A stretch of 64,000 nucleotides of DNA from Paramecium octaurelia (taxonomy: Eukaryota; Ciliophora; Oligohymenophorea; Peniculida; Parameciidae), in contig CAJJDP010000102.1 of NCBI GenBank assembly GCA_905182995.1, positions 128,183 to 192,182 on the forward strand. The letters run 5' to 3'. The notes under the pieces were generated by a model. It had not been told where the DNA came from, did no database searches, and saw only the letters and a list, made by a program, of their open reading frames with translations. Of this stretch, positions 36,908 through 48,246 are shown piece after piece; positions within the stretch are counted from its first letter, which is position 1; each line of letters begins with the position of its first letter. The translations under genes and the position numbers were made by a program.

Positions 36908-38026
36908 ATCATGAACCTGTAGCTTATTACTCAATTTATTTATCCGTGAGCATTTTGCCATTGACCCATTCAGCAGTTATTTCTTTCGATTGATCCATCC
37001 TGAGAACTCCCTTGCCATGCTATTTCCCTTGTTTCCATTCTCCTTTGTAATAACGCCCATCAGACCATTCAAATACTCCATAACCTTCTTTAAGATCATT
37101 CTTATATCCTCCTTTGTATTTCCTACCATCAGGCCAATTGAATGACTATAAAATGTATCATTAATTAACTTACTCCTTCTCCATCCATTCTATTTTCTTT
37201 CCATTCACCATCATATACTTTACCACTCTTCCAATAATAAACTCCATGTCCATCCATTTTATTATTTTTGAAGTCTCCTAAATACATATTGCCATTGCCC
37301 CATTTAAACATTCCTCTTCCTTATTTTTTTCCATTTAAATATTCTCCTTCATAAGAAGATCCATCTTGCCATGTTTCTTTTCCTTAACCTTACTACTTAT
37401 CATTAACCCAGTTCCCTTCGTAGGTGGCTTAATTTCTGTATCTGTGGTACTTACCGAAGCCATTAGCTTAGTCGTGTTTCCAACTTCCTTCGTAATAATC
37501 ACCAAAAGAATGAATTAATCTTCCAAACCCAGATGTTTCATTGTTCACAAATCCACCTTCATAGTAGCTGCCATCTGGCCACAACAATTTTCCATACCCA
37601 TGTTTCTGGCTATCCTTCCATTCTCCATGATAAATGAAATCGTTGTCAAATTTGATAGGTGGATTTTCCTCACCTCTCTCCATATCCTATAGTATTATAA
37701 GTGGAGGCAATTGATTTAAGACTGTCCGGACTATTTAATTTTCAATCTCAGGAAATGCATCCAATCGTTATCCCAATTTAGGTGCCTCAACACTCTCCAT
37801 TCTCCTAATAACAGAAGGCTAATCAAAAAGCTTGTGTTCTTTGACTGGGTGACTTTCTGAATCAAATATGATTAATTGATTTACAAAGACCAATCTTTAC
37901 AAAATCATCTGCTTCCCATTCATGAACGTCACAGTCTTCATTGACTAACATATTCTTCTGCAAGGGAATCAAAGTATCCTTATTTTGTACTATAGGATGT
38001 GAACAACAAGTACTTGCATTACCCAT
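36908..38026 (-). CDS. MORN-repeat protein with dual-acylation N-terminus
   Basis: ATG 38024-38026 to TGA 36908-36910, about 350 residues; introns 37857-37884 (28 nt, CAG end) and 37146-37173 (28 nt). The start MGNASTCCS has Gly2 for myristoylation and two Cys for palmitoylation. From about residue 120 there are roughly nine MORN repeats, e.g. YHGEWKDSQKHGYGKLLW, YYEGGFVNNETSGFGRLI, YYEGSWKHDQANGFGKY, YLGDFKNNKMDGHGVYY, YKGEWKQGKQHGKGVL. MORN repeats bind phospholipids or act as scaffolds at membranes and basal bodies. No kinase or catalytic domain follows, so it is a membrane-bound scaffold. The 28-nt intron inside a repeat is confirmed by repeat continuity. Confidence 0.9.
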
Positions 38027-39070
38027 TTAATTATTATAAATTACGTAAATCTAGTCCTTTAAGAATTATTTAGAAGATGTTAAAAAAGCAAATTAAGTTA
38101 AGGAAAAAATAATGATAATTGAAATGAAAATTAAACGATAAATTTAGTTCAGAATTTGAATAAAAAATGATCAAATATCCATTGAATAAATGCGACCCAT
38201 TCCCAATAATAAGGAATTTTAATTGATTAATCAAAGTGAATGCTAATGAAGAAACCATTTGTAATTTAATAAGAAAAGATTGATGAATTCTATGTAAACA
38301 ATTAAAGTTTAGGGGAATTTAAAGAGAATAATAAAATTAATAGAAAATATAATCAGATTGATATCATAAAGGAATATTCACGATGAATGATGGCTATTTA
38401 TATTTACGATGAGAGAGAGCATGTAAATAATTTGATTTATTCAAATGGGTTTTACATATGGTTGAAACTAAGTAAAGAGTAAATAATTAATTGAAAGAAC
38501 CATTATGATGAAAGATAAAATATTTAATTGACATTTTAATAGAATTGTATTATTATTAATTTTAAGATCTTCATCGATTGTTGATATTTGATAATTAAAT
38601 AATTATAGTTTATCATTCTTTTAAATTTTAGTATGTTAAGTAATCTACTCCTTTTTTTGAGTCAAATTAACAATATGCAGTATCTAACGAGTAGAATAAT
38701 AGATTGGTTCTTATTTGATTTTATTATATATATTTAAAGATTACAAAAAAAAGAATATGCTTTCCAATTTTCTATTGATGATTTCTATTTATTCATTTTA
38801 GAAATAAAAAATTTCTAACAATAACTACTATCAAACTAACTTAAAATAACACGATTTTTACTAAAAGGAACAAATTGTGAAGGAATTGAGAGGAATTCCC
38901 TGTCATTAAAACGTAGTTTTTAAATGTTGATTGGGTCCACAAATTGGTTATGAGAGAAAGCTTATTATAATTAATTTGAATTAACATAATTCATAAGTCT
39001 AATTAAGTAAATAAGGCAATGAAGGTAAGTCATTAGCTTTTTTACCAAAGTTCGTCCAAATGCATGGACT
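38027..39070. other. Intergenic, with a short plus-strand coding-like segment
   Basis: About 1 kb. The part 38090-38500 is purine-rich on the plus strand. One frame from ATG 38240 reads KIDEFYVNNQSLGEFKENN to a TGA at 38384-38386, then continues in the same frame (MMAIYIYDEREHVNN) to TGA 38492-38494. No splice signal removes the inner TGA. It may be a gene remnant or chance. The rest, 38500-39070, shows no gene. Confidence 0.35.
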
Positions 39071-39518
39071 TCAAATTTGATAATCTCTTTACCAATCCAT
39101 CTATGAGAGTCTTAATGCTTAACAATGTTCTAATTGTTTCTGAATTTTAGATTGGAGGTAGGAATCATTAATTATTTAAGTGATTACACTTTTGCAAAGT
39201 GCAACTTTATGAGATGATTAATTATATGATGCTGCCTATTTTGCTACTTTTTATAGGAATAGAGATGCATTGAAAAGTTGATTAAAATCAGGCTGACCTA
39301 TTTGTTCTTTTAGTTTAGGAGCATTTATAATTTAGTATTCTTTGTCCAAAATAAGAATATTTTGCCTATTTTGATTAACAACCAAAATTGATTGGAGAAA
39401 ACGAATAATCAAAGTCTTATTGATTTTCATGAAAATATTAGTTATCCTGATCATCTTCAGTTGATATAAACTGTAGAAGGATTGATTTCTTAATATTTGA
39501 ACTATATAAGTGGGACAT
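39071..39518 (-). CDS. Small unknown protein
   Basis: ATG 39516-39518 (MSHLYSSNIKKSILLQF) to TGA 39071-39073. The first exon is acidic and Gln/Asp-rich (STEDDQDNQYFHENQQ); the second reads QIINAPKLKEQIGQPDF and QLFNASLFLQKVAKQAASY. The frames join with a GTT...AAG intron of 43 nt (TTTG then GAATAC), which gives about 120 residues, but a different structure is possible. It is divergent from the Pumilio gene, whose start is about 140 bp away. Confidence 0.5.
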
Positions 39519-39656
39519 TAGATATTTTAAAAAAGTGAATGATGCGTACAATTTTGGAATAACAATTTAAATATTAGATTTTATATAAAGAAATATTTTT
39601 AAATATTGTGTCAATTAATTCTAAAATAGATGATGCTATTTTTCATTAATTATTAA

Positions 39657-41540
39657 ATGTTAAATAAAATAGTGTCAAATCAAATCCCAATCGAATTTAA
39701 TTCAGACCAGGATGAATTTCATTAATGCTTCCCAAGCAAAAGTGATTCTACAGCCACACCAGGGTTATTAGATAATACCAATTCATCTAAAGCCTTCTGT
39801 TCTTAACTTTTTGACGATCAACTTAACTAAGATGGTAATATATCAATAATATGTAGATGATGAGTTCAATTCTTTGAATAAACAACTCTAGAATGTGTTG
39901 CTTACTGACAATTATCGACCCTCATTGATTCAAGCTTTCTCAGCTGATATGTAAAAGATTAAAAATTAAAAATTTAGGTCTTCATATTTGAGTCACGAAA
40001 AACTGACAAGGAACTCCAGAAAAATGTAATAGGAATACGAGTAGGCCAATCCAAAAGAAAGGGAATTCATATTTAACACTTATATTAAAAACAATATATT
40101 TCATCTAAGTTTGGACAAATATATGCATTACATACTGGAAAAAATTATTGAAATTGGTATTTATTATAAATAAATTAGGGCCAATAAATTGTAGAAACAT
40201 TATTCTAGACTAAATTTTTCATTCTATTAAGAAACTAGTAATTGATCTTCACGCTTGTAAGGTGATGCAAAAGGGATTAGAGGTTATGTCCTTGTATTCT
40301 TAAGAATCTCAGCCTCAATTTTAAAAATATATTAATTTTATTTTGGAAGAAAACAATTTTACAAGAAGGTTATACACAGATAAAATTGGAAATCAAATTT
40401 TCTCTAAAAGTTTAGATGTTTTGGATGAGAAGAATTTAGAATCTCTTCTAAAAATATTCGATAAATATGTAATTTAATTATAATATACTAGATCTTAAAT
40501 CCAAATTAATACTCCTTAGAATTATCAACTGATTAATATGGATGTCTCATAGTCAATAAAATAATCGATATCTTCCCTAAACTTATCGATCCAAATACTA
40601 AATCTATTGCAAATGACATAATTATCAGAACCATCAAAAATTCCTCATGTCTGATAAGAAGACAATATGCCAATTATATCATTTAGTAAATATTGGAAAA
40701 AGGCTAAGAGAATCACAAAAAATTGCTTTTGAATAATTACTTAATCAAAGATTTTGTCGCCATGTCCCTGGATAAGTATGGTAGTAATGTGGCAGAAAAG
40801 GCAATAGTATATGCTGGAACTTAATGGAGACAAAAGCTTTGGGAAGAGGAGGTTTCAGTTTCTGAAAGGTACGATGTTAATGTAATTTTTATAGTTCATT
40901 TCGAAAATTAGTGAATGATTAATTTGCTAATTATCCAATATAGAGACTTTACGAATATTTATCTCAGGACTATAGAAATGAATTCATCGCCTTGTTAAAC
41001 AGATTGCATGATAGCCATTTTCTCAATCATCATGGTTAAATAGTCTTAAAATTTTCTCTTACTAATTACAATGTTAAGCGTTTTGCTTAAAAAGTCAATA
41101 CTGCTGAAAATAGTAAGCCCTCTAAATTGTAAGAAAAGAATAAATAGCTTCAATAAATATATGAATAACAATAAAGGATGAATTAAAATTCAATTTAATA
41201 TTAATAATATCTTTAATAATAACAAATGATGGCATAATAATATTAAATGTTTTAATAATAACAATAATAATAATAATAACAATAATAATAATAACAATAA
41301 TTCAAATCTCCAGTTTAATTTCAATAATACTAAGCAATGCTCTTCTAATAAGCCATGATGATGTATTAATAACAGCAATAGATGATTTCTCCTTAACTAT
41401 AATAGTCCTCTTTGAATTAATAGCAGTAGTTTCCTTTCTTATAATCTATATAGCCGCAGGATTAATGGAATTAATAGGCACTCAATTATTATTAATAACT
41501 TTAATGTTTTCAAAAAATGAATTAGAATTAACAGGAATGA
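39657..41540 (+). CDS. Pumilio-family (PUF) RNA-binding protein with a long polyglutamine tail
   Basis: PUF proteins bind 3'-UTR elements and repress or localise mRNAs. Introns 39835-39856 (22), 40157-40178 (22), 40469-40491 (23) and 40869-40894 (26) give one frame of about 595 residues. Puf repeats are visible as helical units with the usual core: NYQ..STDQYGCLIVNKIID, SSCLIRRQYANYIIQQIL, MSLDKYGSNVAEKAIVYA, and HACKVMQKGLEVMS. After the last repeat (LNHHGQIVLKFSLTNYNV) the protein becomes Gln-rich to the TGA at 41538-41540; most of these Gln are TAA or TAG, giving a TAA-triplet tract at 41259-41300. An in-frame ATG at about 39630 could extend the N-terminus by 9 residues. Confidence 0.88.
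41255..41302 (+). repeat. TAA/CAA trinucleotide tract encoding polyglutamine
   Basis: A run of about sixteen CAA and TAA triplets inside the Pumilio gene. In this code both are Gln, so it encodes a pure Gln run; read on the opposite strand it looks like a false poly-leucine frame. Such tracts are length-variable by slippage. Confidence 0.85.
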
Positions 41541-41697
41541 CTTTTGATATTATCAAAGTATAAAGCAATAAAAACAATTATTTTGAGTTGATTTATTTTT
41601 TAATAAATGTAGACATCAAAATTACTATATAGTTTTTATAAGGTAGATTGTTTGTTAAAACTGTATTCTGTAATTAATATATATAAATTAAATACAC

Positions 41698-44445
41698 ATG
41701 TTTCATAAACAGTATATAGAGTAGGCTCACAACCAAAGTTTTTAGGTTTTAGAAGGCAAGGAATATCATTTCTTAGGAGACAAGTTGGTGTTGAGTGAGA
41801 ACTCAGATGAAGAGGAGTTTAAGGAATAGAAGAAGGAATTTAAGGTACTGTAGAAGACGAAGAAAAAACTGAATTGGAGAAAGAGCATGGGATTGATTTT
41901 GGTGTAGAGAAGATCAAGTGCATTGTCATATGTGGAATTTAACTGGGTGAAATTTTAATTGCGCTTAAGAGGATTATTGAAAAAGATGATCAAAGGATGT
42001 ACTATAGAAAAACCTTATATTTTAAGTCCTGATGGGTCAGTGAAGATGATGTGGGATTTATTATGTCTTGGATTAGTGATGTATGAGATGATTAGTATTC
42101 CTTTATAAATAAGTTTTGAGATTGATGTGAGTGTGGAATTTTCAAGAGTGTCAACAGGAATATTTGCATTTGACATCATATTGAATTTCAACACTGGGAT
42201 TTTTGAGGATGGCTTATTAAAGTTGAATAGGAATGCGATAATAAAGGATTATGTTCAGTTTTGGTTTTGGGTTGATTTTACAACAACATTCCCATATGAT
42301 ATAATACTGGATGAGTCATCAAATTACATCTAGAGTGCAAAATTATTAAGATTGCTGAAGTTCTTGAGATTCATAAAGATATTAAAATTACTGAGATTGG
42401 CCAAATTGAAGAAGATAATGGATAAATTTAATGAGATACTCTAATTGAATTCAATATTGGCAGCAATATTAACATTTGGCAAATTGTTTTTGTTTGTGTT
42501 ATTTTTTGCACACCTTTTAGGTTGTATATTCCATTTTACTGCATAGTAGGAGGATAAGAATAATTCATGGTTGGGGGATTTATATAATAAGGATTGGGAT
42601 ATAAGATACATAAACTCTTTGTATTGGGGAGTGACAACAATGACAACAGTTGGATATGGAGACATAAGTCCATTAAATCCAACTGAAAGATTTCTGGGTA
42701 TTTTTTTGTTATTGATTGCTTGTGGTGGTTTTGCATTCACAATGAATTCAATTGGGTTTGCATTATAAAAAATAAGTGAAAAGTCAAGTCAAACTAAGGA
42801 TAAGTTGAGTTAAGTGAATAAATATATGAAAAAAGCTAAGATTCCTGAGACCCTTCAGAATAAAATTAGAAAGTATTTGGAATATGTGTGGGATAGGAAT
42901 GGAGGAGTGGTTTTATAATAGATTACTGGAGCTTTGTCAGTGGACTTATCAAAAGAGTTGTAAGAATAGGTGAATGGTAAATTATTTGGTTATTTGGATA
43001 TCTTTTGGTCAAATCATTCATATGACTTTTTGGTATTGTAAGTGATGCCTATAATGAAGGAGAAAGTGTTCTGCCCTTAGGAAATCATATTTGATGAATC
43101 TGAATAAGAATCTTATGACATATTCATGATTCAATCTGGAGAAGTGGACATCTACTTCCAGAAAACAAATATATCAGTGGATAAGAAAGGCAAGAATGAA
43201 TTCTTTGGAGAAATCAGTTTCTATTCTGCTCAAAAGCGAACTGCTAGTGCTAAGAGTGTGGATTTCTGTAATATTTTCATAATAAATTCAATTGATTTTC
43301 TGAAATTAGCAAGATCATATAGTAATGATGTTCAAACTTACTTTAAAATCAGACACAAAATAGTCTTTGATAAAGATTATAGTGCAATAAGCATAAGATG
43401 TTATATGTGTTAGATGGATGATCATATTGCCAGAGATTGTCCATCGTTGCACTTCTAAGTGTAAATTAATTGATTGATATTAGATAGGCATCACATTATC
43501 TAGCTTTCTTATAATAAGTAAAGCATGTCTAATAGTCTTCCTTCGTAAGAAAGGATCGGTTAGATTACAATGCTCGATTTCATCATAATCTCATCTCTCG
43601 TATTTAAGATAAGTTCATGAACACTGAAAAGAAGATTCAATATTATCAAGAACATAAATCTCATATGTTGATAAGTATTGAGTAATCAGAAGTCCAAAGT
43701 ATAAAGACTGAGGAGGATGATTATAATGCTATTAACCAAATCAATAGATTAGACAATTTTGATCGCAGATTCAAATCGTCAGTAAGATTGAGACATCGTA
43801 AAAGTGACAATATTTGTCGTTAAACTGAATCCATTGGACGCAAAATCAGAACTACAGCCAAAGTTACTACGATTATTCGACGTGATCCAATGGGAAAACT
43901 AACTATTTCATGTGGATCAGAGGATGATCAAATCGATAAAGTTGCTTTGGAGAGAATAAATAAATATTTAGAAGATTTCCATAAGAAGATATCATTGTCA
44001 CGCAAAAAGGAATGGAAAGAATTCTCATCCATTCCTAATTTTGAAAAATATCATGAATATCTTATCTATTATCCAGAAAGCAATATTTCTAAAATTATAC
44101 CCCAATATTAAAAATAGAAAGCCAAAATTATGACTGATGTATCCTTAAACTCTTAAACGTTTGGTGAAGAAGAACTAATTGCTTATGCTCAATATTATTG
44201 TTATGACTTAGAAGCGGTCGCTATCACTAATTTCTTCAGTAAAACTTAAAATAGAAATTTATTAAATTATGAAGAATAAAGAATCTCTAGGTTGGACAGA
44301 AGAACCAAAAAAATGTAAAATTTTATCCGTAAACCTGCCAGAGTATTTATATTGATCTTAATCTTTCTAGATAAAAACAGCCATTTTAGTACTTAAGGCT
44401 GTAAAGAGATTATCTAAAAGTTTAAAAAATATCCCTGTTATATGA
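41698..44445 (+). CDS. K+ channel (EAG/CNG type) with cNMP-binding domain and C-terminal zinc knuckle
   Basis: ATG 41698; introns 43461-43483 (23 nt) and probably 44343-44370 (28 nt); TGA 44443-44445. Cytosolic N-terminus, then S1-S6. S4 has regularly spaced basics (LLRLLKFLRFIKILKLLRL), the pore holds the K+ filter TVGYGD near residue 317 within TTMTTVGYGDISPLN, and S6 is FLGIFLLLIACGGFAFTMNS. A C-linker (RKYLEYVWDRNGGVV) and a cyclic-nucleotide-binding fold (YDIFMIQSGEVDIYFQKT, NEFFGEISFYSAQKRTASA) follow. The CNBD lacks the usual Arg in the phosphate cassette (SFYSAQKRTAS), so nucleotide binding is uncertain. Right after it is CYMCQMDDHIARDC (C568, C571, H576, C581), a perfect CCHC zinc knuckle, then about 300 polar residues. 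Confidence 0.92.
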
Positions 44446-44802
44446 TTATTACTTTATTTCTCCAAATCCATTATTTATAAAATAAGCTATTTAGATTAGT
44501 AATGTTTTTATTCAAAAGCAATCTCCTTACATCCAGACTTTTTTGGTTCAAATTTAGAAAAAAGCTAAAAGTTGTAGAATTGCAATCTCCTAATAGGAAC
44601 TAATTCAAAAATCTTTCAAAAACTCTTTGTAAATGAATTATTGATCATAAAACTCAAATTTTTAAAATTTTATTTACTAAATTACGCTGTTGTTGAATAA
44701 TTTTCATTAATTTTCATGCTTAAAAATAAAAGAGAATATTAAAAGAATGAAAGAGAGTAGATCAGAATTTAGAATTATATAAATCAAAAAACGATTTTCT
44801 TA
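44446..44802. other. Intergenic between convergent genes
   Basis: About 360 bp between the channel stop and the stop of the following minus-strand gene. AT-rich, no feature seen; should hold both 3' UTRs. If the second channel intron is not used, the channel frame would run to a TGA near 44640. Confidence 0.5.
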
Positions 44803-45878
44803 TCAATTTTACATAATTTCATTCTTTTATTTCTTTATCAATTCATCAAAAAAGTCTTAGCATTCCTTGATACCATTTTATACAAGATCTAAATTATAGC
44901 TTCTTAGGTTTCTATTTCTCTCCAGATCATTCTAATCTATTTGTTCAATAAATGTCTTTAGACTTGGTTATGTTTCTAAAAATCCATTTAATAATCCATA
45001 TGCATGCGCAAACTCGTATTTAATATGATCTTGGATCTCCTTATTTTATTAAGAATCATCTTGCAATTTCATTTTTTTATTTGGTTTCTTTTTATCTGTA
45101 GTCTAAATTCTTTCGATTGTTCTTTTTTGAAATTCATCTGCAGCGGATTGACAAACAATCCAATATGATTCATTTTCTTTCTTTTGCTCAACTTTAAATA
45201 TTCCATTTGATGTCAAACTTCCTTTAACTGTTTTGTACAAATTCCCTTTATATTTGCTGCCATCTAATCTTTTCAATTTGCATAAATTTGAACGTACTTG
45301 TTCCACAATATATCTTTCACTTAGAGTAGTATTTTAATGAGCTTCAAATAACTTCAAAACAAATCCAGTTAAAGTTTGTTAGAATAATTATTTTTTTTCA
45401 TTTTCATTTTAATCTATTTCGAAATTGGCTTATGGCCAGATTTCATGTTCTGACTCATCTGTTCTTTAAAATTATTACTAGACTGATTATTGTGATTATG
45501 TAATAATTGTAGCTTGTTTTTCTAGTGTAACAATTTAAAATTACTCTTATATAATTTCTTAGTTTTCATTTATTTTGAGGGTTGATGTTCGAATCTGATA
45601 GGAGTCTGGGACTAAGGCTGATATTGCATATATGGGATATTCGTATCGAAGTTTTCTTAATAGTTTTGGGGCAGAATCATATATACATTGATTGGCAATT
45701 AATGGTATTAAGGAATCTAAGGCGATCAGATTTAAAATTACTCCATATGAATTATAACCGCAAACTGAATTGTAATCTTGTTCTTAATTTTCATCTAAAT
45801 GGTAATGATCCTAGTTAATTAATTTATACTTACTGGTATATCATTATTCTGTTTTTTTAATGATGATTTCTAATACAT
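44803..45878 (-). CDS. Protein with a winged-helix-like segment, unknown
   Basis: ATG 45876-45878 to TGA 44803-44805 with one intron (45811-45833, 23 nt), about 350 residues. The N-terminal part is globular (CGYNSYGVILNLIALDS, LIANQCIYDSAPKLLRKL), then a Gln-rich linker, then a segment (FVLKLFEAHQNTTLSERYI, VEQVRSNLCKLKRLDGSKYK, VKGSLTSNGIFKVEQKK) with the helix-helix-helix-wing feel of a winged-helix domain, and a helical C-terminus. A DNA-binding or linker-histone-like role is an inference from pattern only. The start is 48 bp from the divergent Sec61 beta gene. Confidence 0.65.
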
Positions 45879-45926
45879 TTATTAATTAAACAACGTGCAA
45901 ACTATTTATAATAATAAAATAACTAA

Positions 45927-46206
45927 ATGTCTGAGAAAAAAGATTTAATAAAGGAGGCATTAAAAAGAAGACAAGGAGGTGGCAAGAGTCGTAAGATTAT
46001 TGTCTAAAGATTATCTAGCATAAAAATCATCTGAAACAGGAGGTTAATCGGGATTAAATTTCTATTCAGGCGATGTCTCATCTCTTAAAGTTCAACCCAA
46101 TACCGTATTAATTATCAGTCTTGTATATTTGGGAATCGTCGTGCTCTTACATATATTTAGCAAACTTAGATCAGGGGGAACAGAGACTCCGACTGAAGGA
46201 GCCTGA
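45927..46206 (+). CDS. SEC61B: Protein translocation channel subunit Sec61 beta
   Basis: ATG 45927 to TGA 46204-46206; intron 45991-46018 (28 nt). Product of 83 residues: a Gly/Ser-rich cytosolic N-terminus (RRQGGGKSPQKSSETGGQ), the conserved SGLNFYSGDVSSLKVQPNTV, and a single C-terminal membrane anchor (LIISLVYLGIVVLLHIF) with a short tail. Sec61 beta is the tail-anchored accessory subunit of the ER Sec61 translocon. Size, order and the VSSLKVQP motif match the family. Shares a 48-bp intergenic space with the divergent neighbour, so a bidirectional promoter is likely. Confidence 0.95.
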
Positions 46207-46299
46207 TATATATTAATTATAGTAAATTATCTATGTACACGTCTTTGGAATTATATAATTTGTATAAATGCTCTGCTTGATTTTTTCAATATAATTAAA

Positions 46300-47715
46300 T
46301 CAAATTAGCTTCTCCCAAATCAAGGCGGCTCCTTCTCCTGATGCTGTTATAGCCAATGAAGCTTCTTGTGAAATCACAGCCAATTAAATTTATCCTACGA
46401 TTTAGAATTGTTTAATTACCATTTCCTTCTACTCTCAAAATATCCAATAGTTCACCAACAAATGGAATTCCACCAATCAATTCATTGACATTAGCTCCTT
46501 TGGCTTGATCTACGGCAACTGACAAATTGACTTCATTTAATTCTGGCAATTGCATTTCCTAGACAAATTATTCATATGACTAGAAATTGAATTGTAATCT
46601 TGCATTGTTCATCAATGTCAATGGTGTTAGTTATTCTAAGACTTTGACTTTGTATGATTCAAAGTATTTTCCAATAGCAGCATAATGTCCTTATCTAGCA
46701 TATTCGATCTGTCATAGTAAAACAAAATAATTACAAGATCGCTTGAAGCTGTTGCATCGAAACTTGCTGAGAATCCTTTGGCTACCCAGTTAATAATGTT
46801 CTCATTTGGTGTTGCACCAATATCTGCTAATCCTGCAGCGAATGCTAATTATCATTATTATATCATTACAAAGCTTCAAATTGGCGAATATTGAGCTATT
46901 TTCTTGGATAAACATTCCTGAGATCAATCTATAAGCAACAAGAACATTCTCTGTTAATTCATTATTCATGTAGAATCTAACCAACAATTCTTCTGGTAAA
47001 GCTTTGTATTCAATTTTTAAATCATTTTTGAATACTGCTATCTTCTATGAGATATCTTCTGGTATCATGTTTAAAGCCAAATCAATTATGCCTTCAAAAA
47101 ATGCTTCAAATTTCTCTTGGACTGCATCAGAATTTTAACATTTAAATCCAAAAACAATTGAAACAATCTTAATTAGATATTAAACTTACATGGTCACCTG
47201 CATATGGGAAGTTTTTCAATAGAGATTATGAAAAATTCTTATTGTCTTCTCCAACTCTTACTGCAAATTCCAAAGCTGATTTGGCTTGAGATTTCTCACC
47301 AACATTCAATGATATGGAACATTAGGATTTTCCTTCTTCATTATTCTTGTTGAAGATATGTGCTATTAAATTAGATAAAAAAATGATACCATATTCTTGA
47401 TTCAACTTTTTATGGAGATTCTTAACATTTTTGATATGTTTAAATTTCTTCTATATCAATTTATCCATTTGCTTCTGTTCTCCATATAAGAAGTATTCAT
47501 AAAACTCATCAAATGAAATCTTGCCATCTCCATTTGTGTCAAGTGCTTATAGGATCTAAAATATTAAGAATTCTAACCTTATTCAACTTCTAGTCGTTCC
47601 ATTAAAGGCCCACATTTGCGGCCAATCCTTTAATTTCCTCCTTGTCAATTGAGCCGCTTCCATCTTTATCAAAAATATTGAAGTATTCTTAGATCTGTTC
47701 CTTTGTCTTATCCAT
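46300..47715 (-). CDS. EF-hand calcium-binding protein with an unknown C-terminal domain
   Basis: ATG 47713-47715 to TGA 46300-46302, about 415 residues, several introns. Two EF-hands: DKDGSGSIDKEE at residues ~17-28 and DTNGDGKISFDE at ~53-64, each with all ligand positions filled. Between the hands lies a 22-nt GTT...TAG intron. The rest is a conserved-looking helical domain (CSISLNVGEKSQAKSALEFA, VRVGEDNKNF, LPEELLVRFYMNNELTENVL). The intron at 47168-47189 (22 nt) must end AAG to keep frame (DH then IVSIVFGF), and another, gtaattattttgttttactatgacag, ends CAG. Calcium sensing is likely; the downstream domain is unnamed. Confidence 0.82.
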
Positions 47716-47800
47716 TAATAATTAATTAATATCTTTTAGTTATCATACTTTATACTTATATACATAACAAACCCTAATTTATAATAAACAATTAATAAAA

Positions 47801-48020
47801 ATGCATTTGAGGTATTATTTGAATGAAGAAGGCAAACGTGTCTACACTCTGAAGAATACACTTGATGATGGTTCGTACACATTTAATGCTCATCCTGGTA
47901 TTAACAATGATCTATCAATCAGCTAGATTTAGTCCTGATGATCTTAATTAGAAATACAGAGTGGAACTCAAGAAAAGATTTGGATTGTTGCCAACATAAG
48001 GAGAGCCTCATTAATTTTGA
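47801..48020 (+). CDS. NOP10: H/ACA ribonucleoprotein subunit Nop10
   Basis: ATG 47801 to TGA 48018-48020; intron 47898-47922 (25 nt, ending CAG). Product of 64 residues: MHLRYYLNEEGKRVYTLKNT, then DDGSYTFNAHPARFSPDD and KKRFGLLPTQ, which are the diagnostic Nop10 motifs (YTL, AHPARFSPDD, KKRF). Nop10 is a core protein of box H/ACA snoRNPs, which make rRNA pseudouridines, and of telomerase RNP in other eukaryotes. The intron 3' end is fixed by the invariant AHPARFSPDD; using the downstream TAG would destroy it, so a CAG acceptor is certain here. Confidence 0.96.
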
Positions 48021-48246
48021 TTTTGGCAATAAATAATATTACAATCACTTTTAAACAATATTATCTAATGGCTATTTCAAAACATTTTCTAATCCAATCG
48101 AATTTTTAGAATAGGTATCAAACAAATTTTCTAAACTCTTAAAACACTTGGTAAGAATTTAACTCCTAATTTCTATCTAAGATAGGATATTTGCTTTTTC
48201 AAACTTTCAAGTATAAATCACTATCTGCCAGTGAGAACAAACTTTT

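Noticed and set aside
38070-38258. Minus-strand hydrophobic frame of 62 codons running into the MORN gene start.
   Set aside because: It overlaps the MORN gene's 5' end in another frame, is Phe/Leu-rich and lacks Gln codons; consistent with chance.
41190-41378. Minus-strand frame with a run of leucines.
   Set aside because: It is the antisense of the Pumilio polyglutamine tract made of TAA/CAA triplets.
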